Both the position numbers and the translations under genes were made by a program. A DNA stretch of 30,554 nucleotides from JAWPMV01 sp038527215 (lineage in GTDB: Bacteria > Bacteroidota > Bacteroidia > J057), in assembly GCA_038527215.1 (NCBI GenBank), contig JBCBGC010000103.1, forward strand, positions 1 to 30,554, in the 5' to 3' direction. Within the stretch, counting starts at the first letter, position 1, and the number at the start of each line of letters is the position of its first letter. Under the pieces are notes generated by a model that saw nothing but the letters and a program-made list of their open reading frames with translations, was not told the DNA's origin and did not search any database. Below, in pieces: positions 7,684 to 14,437 of this stretch.

Positions 7684-8439
7684 ATGAGTAAGCTATCTGG
7701 AAAAATCGCCGTGATCACCGGAGGAAATAGTGGCATCGGATATTCTACTGCCGAGGAACTCAAAGCCCAGGGGGCGGAAGTGGTCATTACGGGCCGGTCC
7801 CAGGAAAGGGTAGAAGCGGCAGCGCAAGAGCTAGGGGTAAGAGGACTGGTGGCGGACGTAAGCGACCTGGGCCAAATTGACGCCTTGGTCGAAGACGTAA
7901 AAGGCATTTATGGTAAAGTAGATGTTCTGTTTGTGAACGCAGGCGTGTACGTGCCTTCTCAGATTGGAGACCTGGATGAAAAAGGCTACGATTATCAAAT
8001 GGACATCAACTTCAAGGGAGCGGTATTTACCATTGAAAAATTCTTGCCCATCCTCAACGAAGGTGCTTCCATCATCAACCTGGCTTCGGTAGTGGCCTAC
8101 GCTGGCATGGCTGGTTCTTCCATCTATGCTGCCACCAAAGCGGCCTTACTATCCTACACCCGTACCGCAGCTACGGAACTGGCCCCACGGGGAATCCGGG
8201 TTAATGCCGTCAATCCTGGCCCGGTTGCTACCCCAATCTTCAGCAAAACCGGTATGCCTGAAGAGCAGCTGAAAGGTTTTGCCGAAGTTATGCAAAACAG
8301 TGTGCCCCTCAAGCGTTTTGGTGAGCCTCAGGAAGTAGCAAAATTGGTGAGCTTCCTGGCCTCGGATGATGCGGCTTATATCACAGGCGGAGAATACAAC
8401 ATCGATGGGGGCATCGCCGTACCAACGCTGCTGAACTAA
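7684..8439 (+). CDS. SDR family NAD(P)-dependent oxidoreductase
   Basis: A classical short-chain dehydrogenase of 251 residues. The Rossmann cofactor motif TGGNSGIG is at 12-19, NAG at 85-87, Asn109, then the catalytic Ser135, Tyr148 and Lys152 (SSIYAATK), PGPVATPI at 178-185 and the C-terminal GGEYNIDGG. Arg38 after the second strand (TGRS) favours NADPH. I set the start at the ATG at 7684, not at an earlier in-frame codon. The protein then begins MSKLSGKIAVITGG, as in the family, and the 26 extra residues would span operator site 2. A strong terminator follows at 8472. This subfamily is often controlled by TetR regulators and reduces small carbonyl compounds; the substrate here is not known. 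Confidence 0.95.
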   Translation: MSKLSGKIAVITGGNSGIGYSTAEELKAQGAEVVITGRSQERVEAAAQELGVRGLVADVSDLGQIDALVEDVKGIYGKVDVLFVNAGVYVPSQIGDLDEKGYDYQMDINFKGAVFTIEKFLPILNEGASIINLASVVAYAGMAGSSIYAATKAALLSYTRTAATELAPRGIRVNAVNPGPVATPIFSKTGMPEEQLKGFAEVMQNSVPLKRFGEPQEVAKLVSFLASDDAAYITGGEYNIDGGIAVPTLLN

Positions 8440-8471
8440 GCCCACTTTCGATAACATTGGTTTGACTTACC

Positions 8472-8518
8472 ACCCGGTCGGTTTTCGCTAAGATCTGCGA
8501 AAGTCGACCGGGTTTTTT
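8472..8518 (+). terminator. Intrinsic terminator after the SDR gene
   Basis: Arms 8472-8488 (ACCCGGTCGGTTTTCGC) and 8497-8513 pair over 17 positions with two non-Watson-Crick positions around an 8-base loop, followed by TTTTTT. It lies 32 bases past the SDR stop, so the SDR gene is probably transcribed alone. Confidence 0.9.
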
Positions 8519-8589
8519 ATGCCTTAGGTAGGGGGCTTGTAGGTCTCGGTGATAATGGAGAACTTGAGCCTTTTGCCCGAAGAAAAAGT

Positions 8590-9066
8590 ATGGCCAGTGG
8601 ATTCATCATTTTAGAAGACCGAAGTTGTTTTGCCACGCGTTGGACCGGCTATGATGAGATCATTCGGCTGTTGATCCGGGAATTGACTCATCTGAAGGGC
8701 GGAGAGACTTTGATCCCGATTTTGTCCGAAAAAATTCCCAGGGAGGAAGACGAGCAAAAAGGCGAAATGGGCTGGGGTTTTGTCAATTTTGAAAAGGACG
8801 AAATCATTGAAAGGGAACTGGATTTACGAGGCTTAAATACGCAGGGGAAACGCCTTTTTTGGCAAGCGTTGGAGCGTGTGGTCGCTAAGCTGGCCGAACA
8901 AGGGAAGCTATATTCAGGCTTGAATCCTGACCGCCCCAAAGAGCTGCTGGAGAAAAAGCGTTTGTCAGCAGTAAACGAAAATCCGCTGGATCACTCTGAT
9001 TGGAATAAGCTGGCCGATGAGGCTTATGACTTGCTGCAGCCAGAAGATGATGAGCCATCATCCTAA
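8590..9066 (+). CDS. Hypothetical protein, 158 residues
   Basis: No family recognised. The protein is soluble and strongly charged: acidic and Lys/Arg-rich from 48 to 120, ending in an acidic tail QPEDDEPSS. It starts MASGFIILEDRSCFATRWTG, which suggests an N-terminal beta-strand pair, then helices at about 24-36 and 88-104. There is no signal peptide, transmembrane segment or metal motif. It lies 12 bases upstream of the alpha/beta hydrolase gene, so the two are probably co-transcribed, which is the only functional clue. Coding potential is supported by the uninterrupted frame, codon use like its neighbours and tight spacing. Confidence 0.7.
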   Translation: MASGFIILEDRSCFATRWTGYDEIIRLLIRELTHLKGGETLIPILSEKIPREEDEQKGEMGWGFVNFEKDEIIERELDLRGLNTQGKRLFWQALERVVAKLAEQGKLYSGLNPDRPKELLEKKRLSAVNENPLDHSDWNKLADEAYDLLQPEDDEPSS

Positions 9067-9078
9067 CCTGACAATTCT

Positions 9079-9930
9079 ATGTCGATCATTTCTACTACCC
9101 GCGGCGACTTCTTTGTTCGTACTTATGGCGACCCCAGTCATCCACCGCTGATGCTGGTTCACGGCTGGCCGCAAAGCAGTTACAGCTGGCATCATGTAGC
9201 TCCTTTTCTGAAAGGCCTCTACCTCATTGCTCCAGACCTTCGCGGCATGGGAGATAGCAATCGTGAAATGGACCTCAAGGCATACGAAAAAGATCAAATG
9301 GCGGCAGACATGTTTGCGGTAGCCGATGCGCTGGGGATGGAGGGATTTTATCTCGGCGGTCATGATTGGGGCGGGGCGATCGTACAGGAAATGGCCTTCA
9401 TGCATCCTGAACGCATCCGCAAACTGATCATCATGAACATGGTCATCATCAACAATCCGGTAGGCCAAAACAAAGCCGGGGAAGTCCTGGTCAAATACCT
9501 CTTCCGTTCCTCCTGGTACCAGTTTTTTCTCAGTATAAAAGACCTGCCCGAAGCTTTGATTGCTGGAAAAGAAGACGTCTGGGTCCGCTTTTTCAGTCGA
9601 GGCATCAGTGCTCCTGTGCCGGAAGACGCGATCGCAGAATATACCCGTTGCTACAAAATCCCTGGCACCCTGACCACGGCGGCCAATGTGTACCGCACGG
9701 TGCCCGACGATCGCAAGCGCTGGGCTGCAACATACCTGGGCAAAGTGTCTCCCGTCCCCACAAAAATTATTCATGGCATCCTCGACCCCGTGATCATCAA
9801 GGAGTACATCCATGGGGTGGAGGACTTTTTTGAGCAGGTGGAAGTGGTGGAGGTAAAAGCAGGTCATTTTGTGGTAGATGAGCAGCCGGAAATCGTGGGT
9901 AAGGAAATAAAGGCATTCTTAGCAGGGTAG
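9079..9930 (+). CDS. Alpha/beta hydrolase, epoxide hydrolase/haloalkane dehalogenase-like
   Basis: A 283-residue hydrolase with the oxyanion motif HGWP (28-31) and the nucleophile elbow GHDWGG (94-99). The nucleophile is Asp96, not Ser, which places it with soluble epoxide hydrolases and dehalogenases that act through an alkyl-enzyme ester. The acid is probably Asp236 (GILDP) and the base His263 (AGHFVVDEQP). The cap domain lies at about 125-205. No signal peptide, so it is cytoplasmic. It probably shares a transcript with the upstream unknown gene (12-base gap). In context with an SDR, a pirin and a TetR regulator, turnover of electrophilic small molecules is a reasonable guess. A cap Tyr that would settle epoxide hydrolase over dehalogenase cannot be assigned by eye. 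Confidence 0.92.
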   Translation: MSIISTTRGDFFVRTYGDPSHPPLMLVHGWPQSSYSWHHVAPFLKGLYLIAPDLRGMGDSNREMDLKAYEKDQMAADMFAVADALGMEGFYLGGHDWGGAIVQEMAFMHPERIRKLIIMNMVIINNPVGQNKAGEVLVKYLFRSSWYQFFLSIKDLPEALIAGKEDVWVRFFSRGISAPVPEDAIAEYTRCYKIPGTLTTAANVYRTVPDDRKRWAATYLGKVSPVPTKIIHGILDPVIIKEYIHGVEDFFEQVEVVEVKAGHFVVDEQPEIVGKEIKAFLAG

Positions 9931-10082
9931 GAGGGATGCCATTTCTTGGGATAGATTTCCTTGGCAGGAAGGGCTTTATGGTCCACAATTTTTCCTAGTA
10001 AAGAGGACGCAAACGAATCTCACCTGGTGACGGTTTTCCGACCATCGTAAGGGTTAAGGCATCCCCATAAAATCCTTTGCGT

Positions 10083-10604
10083 ATGCAAGGGAAACGCACA
10101 CCCATGATTTCATCATTTGATATTATTTTTCTCAATCCAGCCCGAGAGATAATCTTCAGTCGGCTGGAGGGGTTTCATGAATTCCTTGGCATTGATAAGT
10201 ATAGCAATCGGGCTCATATACCTGATTTTGAGCAGGTAACAGAGGACTTATGGTTGGTGAATCCTTCGGAAAAGGAAAAGACCCTATCATTTTTGGCGGG
10301 AAAAGATCCACGAACCCCCCGACCCAAACTCATAGTCCTAATTCCAGTACCCAAAGAAGTGCCAATCACTCAGGAAAGCCTTGATCAGGCCCAGGAATTG
10401 ATGGCTGAATTTCTTTCCTCTCCCATAGGGACTTCTGTGCCTGTCTGGACGATGAAAAACTTACGAGAGGAGTTCATTGAGGCTTTTCTCAATGGAGATA
10501 AACAGGTTTATCAGTTGATGAGCAGTCTGGCTGGTTTTGAGCTCGAAGGATGGAAAATTTCTATCATAGATGAAGATGAACCAGATCCATGGGATTCGAT
10601 TTAG
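10083..10604 (+). CDS. Hypothetical protein, about 173 residues
   Basis: Unrecognised soluble protein. It looks alpha/beta: a strand SFDIIFLNP near the start, a PKLIVLIPVP strand in the middle, helices around QESLDQAQELMAEFLS and LREEFIEAFL, and an acidic end IIDEDEPDPWDSI. It could be a small immunity-like or DUF protein, but nothing confirms that. Starts at 10083 and 10104 are both possible; a TTG at 10077 is in frame but less likely. GC is lower than in neighbouring genes (about 43% over the first 180 bases by hand count), a mild hint of separate origin. The 152 bases between the hydrolase stop and this start hold no clear promoter or terminator. Confidence 0.65.
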   Translation: MQGKRTPMISSFDIIFLNPAREIIFSRLEGFHEFLGIDKYSNRAHIPDFEQVTEDLWLVNPSEKEKTLSFLAGKDPRTPRPKLIVLIPVPKEVPITQESLDQAQELMAEFLSSPIGTSVPVWTMKNLREEFIEAFLNGDKQVYQLMSSLAGFELEGWKISIIDEDEPDPWDSI

Positions 10605-10687
10605 GGTTAACCTTTTTTCTTAATCTACCTTAATGGAATTGGTCATTTTCTTCCAGAACTTTAAGAATAATTACAACCAAATGGGCT

Positions 10688-10708
10688 TTTCGGCCTTTCA
10701 GGTCGAAA
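10688..10708. promoter_or_regulatory. 21-bp near-palindrome upstream of pirin, candidate operator
   Basis: The sequence follows TTTCG-n-CCT-nnn-AGG-n-CGAAA: 8 of 9 symmetric pairs match on each side of the 3-base centre. It lies 27 bases before the pirin start codon, where a repressor would cover the promoter or leader. The matching regulator is not identifiable. Confidence 0.4.
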
Positions 10709-10725
10709 GTTCAGGTTTTTTGATT

Positions 10726-10731
10726 AGGAGG
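10726..10731 (+). promoter_or_regulatory. Consensus Shine-Dalgarno AGGAGG for pirin
   Basis: AGGAGG stands 4 bases before the ATG at 10736. Strong Shine-Dalgarno sequences are rare in Bacteroidota and no other gene in this window has one as clear; it fixes the pirin start. Confidence 0.6.
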
Positions 10732-10735
10732 AAGA

Positions 10736-11572
10736 ATGAAAACCATCAAAGCAGTATTTGACCCCATGCCCATGCAATTGGGTGATGAAATGATCACCCG
10801 GGCCTTGCCCGTTCGCGGTCAAAAAAGGGTAGGACCCTTTATCATGATTGATCACTTTGGACCTGGAACGGTTTACAAAGGGAAAGAAAAAGGCGTGCCC
10901 CCGCATCCGCATCGGGGATTTGAACCCATAACCCTGATGCTGGAAGGGACCATGGAGCATCGGGACAGCGCAGGGAATCACGGACTGGTAGGGCCAGGCG
11001 ACGTCCAATGGATGACCGCAGGTTCGGGGATTCTGCATGCGGAAACGCCCAAAGTGGACGGAGATACCATGCCGATCCATGGCTTACAGATTTGGGTAAA
11101 TCTACCCAAAGCGCACAAAATGACCGAGCCAAAATATCAGGATATTCCCTCGGAGAAAATCCCGGTGATAGAGACCGAAGGCAGTCGCTTGCGCGTGATC
11201 GCCGGAGCAGTCAATGACGTACAGGGACCCGCTTCAACCTTTTCTCCCTTGACCTTTATGCACGGCAGCTTGAGCGCTGGGCATGCTGTGGAAATCCCCA
11301 TAGCCCCGGGCTTTGAAGCCGCAGTCTACCTGATCTCAGGAGAGGTACAGGTGATGAGTGAGACCGTCGCAGGCCGCAAACTGCTGGCCTTCGATGATGC
11401 GGGCGAAAAAATCAAGTTTACCGCCAGCCAGGATGCTGAATATTTGGTATTGGCAGGGGAACCGCTCAATGAGCCCTATGCTCAATACGGCCCCTTTGTG
11501 ATGAATACCGCCGAGGAATTGATTCAGGCTCAGCGGGATTTTCAGGAAGGGAAAATGGGCTACTTAGCTTAG
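10736..11572 (+). CDS. Pirin family protein (bicupin, quercetinase-like)
   Basis: A 278-residue two-domain cupin. The metal site of the N-terminal cupin is complete: His57 and His59 in PPHPHRGFE, then His101 and Glu103 in GILHAETP, corresponding to His56, His58, His101 and Glu103 of human pirin. Length is typical. The C-terminal pirin domain lies at about 165-275. Bacterial pirins bind iron; some (E. coli YhhW) have quercetin 2,3-dioxygenase activity, and others respond to oxidative or electrophile stress. It is preceded by a consensus ribosome-binding site and a palindrome and followed by a strong terminator, so it is a monocistronic unit. Family certain; the physiological substrate is open. 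Confidence 0.96.
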   Translation: MKTIKAVFDPMPMQLGDEMITRALPVRGQKRVGPFIMIDHFGPGTVYKGKEKGVPPHPHRGFEPITLMLEGTMEHRDSAGNHGLVGPGDVQWMTAGSGILHAETPKVDGDTMPIHGLQIWVNLPKAHKMTEPKYQDIPSEKIPVIETEGSRLRVIAGAVNDVQGPASTFSPLTFMHGSLSAGHAVEIPIAPGFEAAVYLISGEVQVMSETVAGRKLLAFDDAGEKIKFTASQDAEYLVLAGEPLNEPYAQYGPFVMNTAEELIQAQRDFQEGKMGYLA

Positions 11573-11573
11573 G

Positions 11574-11613
11574 AATCTCCGTGAGTTGCTCCGGCAGCTC
11601 ACGGAGATTTTTT
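11574..11613 (+). terminator. Intrinsic terminator after pirin
   Basis: A perfect 12-bp stem AATCTCCGTGAG (11574-11585 with 11598-11609) with a 12-base loop runs into a T6 tract, starting 2 bases after the pirin stop. Confidence 0.94.
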
Positions 11614-11697
11614 ATCTGCCCCACGGAAGCTTTAGTTTCTGTTTTGCCTTTATTTTCCTAATTAGGGGTAAATCAAGGAATGGCAAAGCCCCCTATA

Positions 11698-12702
11698 ATG
11701 AAACATGTATTACCCTTTTTGAGCTTATGGCTCTTACCTTTCCTGACCTTTGGTCAGCCTTATAGCGGCACCATTTTTATCGATCCCGATATCATTACGC
11801 CTTCTGATTCTTCGGCCTTGGTCAGCACTACCTACGCTGGGACCGGAACGGTAAGCATGTATGACCGCCGAACGGCTGCCTGGGAAACCGTCAATGCCTA
11901 TTTATTTGATGTGGTCTGGGCGGATAGCCTGACCAGTGTGGCGCAAATCAATCCTGAATTTGGTTCGGTAGCCGCCGCTACGGTAGAGGCGGAAAAATAT
12001 GCCTGGCTCGTCGGACAATTGCCTGGCTGTCTTCGGAGAGACGTCGATGAGATCTGGGTGCATAAAGGGGTAGAGTTATTTGGAGGCGGGAACCGGTCCA
12101 TCCTCATTCACACCGGACAGACCACGCTGTATGAAAATGATGGTATCCTGGAGGAAGTCCTCGTGCATGAGGCGGCGCACACTTCCCTGGATGCCGATCA
12201 TGCTGCCTCGGCTGGTTGGTTGGCGGCCCAGAATCAGGACCCCAATTTTATTTCTACCTACGCCCGGGATAACCCCAATCGGGAAGATATTGCCGAGAGT
12301 TTTCTGCCCTGGTTGATGGTCCGCCATCGGGCTTCGGCTATTTCTACCCAAAATTTTAATTTAATTACCCAAACCATTCCTAACAGACTAGCTTATTTTG
12401 ATTCTATTGCCTGTGATTTATACCCTATGGTGCTGACAACTTCTCTTGAGAAAAGCTTAGTTAATGAATTGGGAATGAAGGTTTTTCCTAATCCTAGCGA
12501 AGGAGAAGTTTATGTACAATTTGAACGTGCCCCTCGGGAACTGAATATAATCTGGATGGATAGCCAGGGACGTCAAATAATGGAGGAAAAAATACGCGGT
12601 AAAAAAGAAATTAAATTAGCACCAAACCTCCCTGCTGGGATTTATTTTTTGGAGGTAAACGCAGCTGAAGGACGTAGCTCCCAGAAAATCGTCATTCAAT
12701 AA
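11698..12702 (+). CDS. Secreted HExxH zinc-protease-like protein with T9SS sorting domain
   Basis: About 334 residues from the ATG at 11698. I prefer this to the ATG at 11680 because it gives a clean signal peptide (MKHVLPFLSLWLLPFLTFGQ). The mature part carries VLVHEAAHTSLDADH with HEAAH at 157-161. About 40 residues later comes a conserved-looking STYARDNPNREDIAESF, where Glu200 could be a third zinc ligand, giving a gluzincin-like arrangement; Asp/His at 165-168 could serve instead. The last 70 residues (FPNPSEGEVYV ... LPAGIYFLEV ... SSQKIVIQ) are a type A T9SS C-terminal sorting domain, so it is exported across the outer membrane and anchored or released. The sorting-domain end is much more AT-rich than the rest. 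Protease activity is inferred from the HExxH motif only. Confidence 0.85.
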   Translation: MKHVLPFLSLWLLPFLTFGQPYSGTIFIDPDIITPSDSSALVSTTYAGTGTVSMYDRRTAAWETVNAYLFDVVWADSLTSVAQINPEFGSVAAATVEAEKYAWLVGQLPGCLRRDVDEIWVHKGVELFGGGNRSILIHTGQTTLYENDGILEEVLVHEAAHTSLDADHAASAGWLAAQNQDPNFISTYARDNPNREDIAESFLPWLMVRHRASAISTQNFNLITQTIPNRLAYFDSIACDLYPMVLTTSLEKSLVNELGMKVFPNPSEGEVYVQFERAPRELNIIWMDSQGRQIMEEKIRGKKEIKLAPNLPAGIYFLEVNAAEGRSSQKIVIQ

Positions 12703-12724
12703 ATCTCCTCTAAATTCCTGGGAT

Positions 12725-13720
12725 ATGATGTGGTTTGAAGAATTATTTGGGTTTGCAGAAAGCTTCCCTAAAGAGGTTCGAGATAAGTTCGAATGGGAAG
12801 GCAATACCCTCACTTCCAAGGTCAATGGCAAGCAGTTTACCTGTGGCACACTGGAGATCCCTACGCTCGAAGCTTTACGGAAGGAAATTGACCTGGGTAA
12901 CGGCGGGGGAAAAAAACTGTCCCTGACAGAAGTGGTCGCCAATGTGCAATCCCTCCACCTGGCACCTGAAAATGCGCAGGCCATGTTTCAAGCTGCTTCT
13001 CAATTCAACCTCCTGGAAATGATCGACCCCGAAGTAACGCCGGAGGAAGGCGTAGGGATCTATCAACATGACGGAACCCAGGGCCCCGCTTGCGCCATTG
13101 CTTGCGGAGCTGGGACGGTGTACCGAAATTACCTGGTTCCCATGGGAGATCATATTGGGCAAAACACCCTTAGCCAGGTGGATTGCCTGGATGAAATAGG
13201 AAAGGCTTTGGGCAATGAAAACGAGTCTCTTTGGGAAATGAGAAATGGGTACGCCCTGGCCAGCCTGAATGGCCTGATGGACATTCAAAAGCAAATCGAA
13301 AGCCTGGATGAAGCCGGCTATGAGGCGCTTAAAGGCAAACTCAAAATAGGAATTCAATGGAATACCGAAGTAACCTTGAATGGTAACGGCCAATTGGTTT
13401 CTCAAGCCTATTGCTCGGCCCTACCCGTGGGATATTCCCAGGTCATGTCTTCCTTTTGGGCTCCCTTTGCCGAGCTGGTGCTTGAAGCAAGCTATGAAGC
13501 GACCTTTTATGCCGCCCTAAAAAATTATCAGCAGACAGGACAGCCCAAACTCTACCTCACCCTGGTAGGCGGTGGCGTCTTTGGCAATGCACCGGAATGG
13601 ATTTTTTCCGCCATCGAAAAAGCGGCGCATAAATTTGCGCATACCCCGCTCGAAGTCATCATGGTCAGCTACGGCAAATCCAATGAGCAATTCAGAGAAT
13701 TTATGCATAGCCTGTCTTAG
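12725..13720 (+). CDS. Macrodomain-like protein of unknown function
   Basis: A 331-residue soluble protein. I do not recognise a named family with certainty. Distinct motifs are FQAASQFNLLEM (88-99), the DGTQGPACAIACG stretch (116-128) followed by VYRNYLV, and LVGGGVFGN (280-288) followed by APEWIFSAIEKAA and a strand VIMVSYG (311-317). A Gly-rich loop GGGVFGN followed by a helix and a hydrophobic strand is the layout of the phosphate-binding loop of macrodomains, which bind ADP-ribose. The FQAASQFN segment could correspond to the strand and loop near the adenine or distal-ribose site. This is a motif-level inference. No signal peptide. It lies 22 bases after the secreted HEAAH gene but is probably functionally separate. 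Confidence 0.75.
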   Translation: MMWFEELFGFAESFPKEVRDKFEWEGNTLTSKVNGKQFTCGTLEIPTLEALRKEIDLGNGGGKKLSLTEVVANVQSLHLAPENAQAMFQAASQFNLLEMIDPEVTPEEGVGIYQHDGTQGPACAIACGAGTVYRNYLVPMGDHIGQNTLSQVDCLDEIGKALGNENESLWEMRNGYALASLNGLMDIQKQIESLDEAGYEALKGKLKIGIQWNTEVTLNGNGQLVSQAYCSALPVGYSQVMSSFWAPFAELVLEASYEATFYAALKNYQQTGQPKLYLTLVGGGVFGNAPEWIFSAIEKAAHKFAHTPLEVIMVSYGKSNEQFREFMHSLS

Positions 13721-13794
13721 ACCGGCTAGCAGAGCCTGGTCATCAACCTCTTCTCAAATAATCCGTATCTTTAGGCAGGCAAATAGCCTTTTTT

Positions 13795-14382
13795 ATGGCC
13801 AGACCAAAACAGTTTAAAGAATCGGATATCCTCGAAAAAGCCGTGGAGCTTTTTTGGAAACAGGGCTATCATGCCACTTCGATTCAGGATTTGGTCGATC
13901 ATCTGGGCGTCAATCGGGCCAGCCTCTATGGCGCCTTTGGAGACAAACAAGGCCTTTTTGAACAGGCGCTGAAAAATTATCAGGAAACCAACGTAGCCAT
14001 AATGAAAGACTTCCTCGATCAATATGATTCGGTCAAGGAAGCATTTGTGGCTTTGTTCCAAAGAGGGATAGAAAAAGCCCACAAGGAAGAATTTACCCGG
14101 GGCTGTTTTGTCATCAATACCACGGCTGCCCTTTTGCCCGAAGAAAAAGAATTATTAGAGAACCTATCCACCCATAAAGAGCTGGTAGAGAACATCTTTC
14201 AATCCTATCTCAAGAAAGGGATGGATCAAGGCGAATTTTCTCCCAGTCTCCATTTGCCCACCGCAGCCAGTTTACTGTTTACCCTGTATAGTGGACTCAA
14301 CCTGGTCAGCAAGCTAGACCAGAATACCGAGCAGATGATGCAAGGGGTAAAAGCGAGCCTGGCTTTTCTGAATCCAGCTTAA
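13795..14382 (+). CDS. TetR/AcrR family transcriptional regulator
   Basis: 195 residues. The N-terminal helix-turn-helix domain (about 1-55) reads MARPKQFKESDILEKA, LFWKQGYHATSIQDLV and NRASLYGAFGDKQGLFEQAL, the standard TetR_N layout. The C-terminal all-helical ligand and dimerisation domain includes RGCFVINTTAAL. This subgroup commonly represses SDR or other oxidoreductase genes and responds to small electrophiles. The SDR gene at 7684 has two operator-like palindromes, which makes it the best target in view; no such palindrome precedes this gene itself, so there is no sign of autoregulation. The gap to the previous gene is 74 bases, without a terminator. Confidence 0.95.
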   Translation: MARPKQFKESDILEKAVELFWKQGYHATSIQDLVDHLGVNRASLYGAFGDKQGLFEQALKNYQETNVAIMKDFLDQYDSVKEAFVALFQRGIEKAHKEEFTRGCFVINTTAALLPEEKELLENLSTHKELVENIFQSYLKKGMDQGEFSPSLHLPTAASLLFTLYSGLNLVSKLDQNTEQMMQGVKASLAFLNPA

Positions 14383-14437
14383 GCTTTTTTTGTTTTCGGG
14401 AAAAATGCCTGTATCATGGAGCCTTAAATTTCCCTCC

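Noticed and set aside
9058..9867. 269-residue minus-strand ORF
   Set aside because: Mirror of the alpha/beta hydrolase gene, His-rich because of antisense Met/Val codons; no domain.
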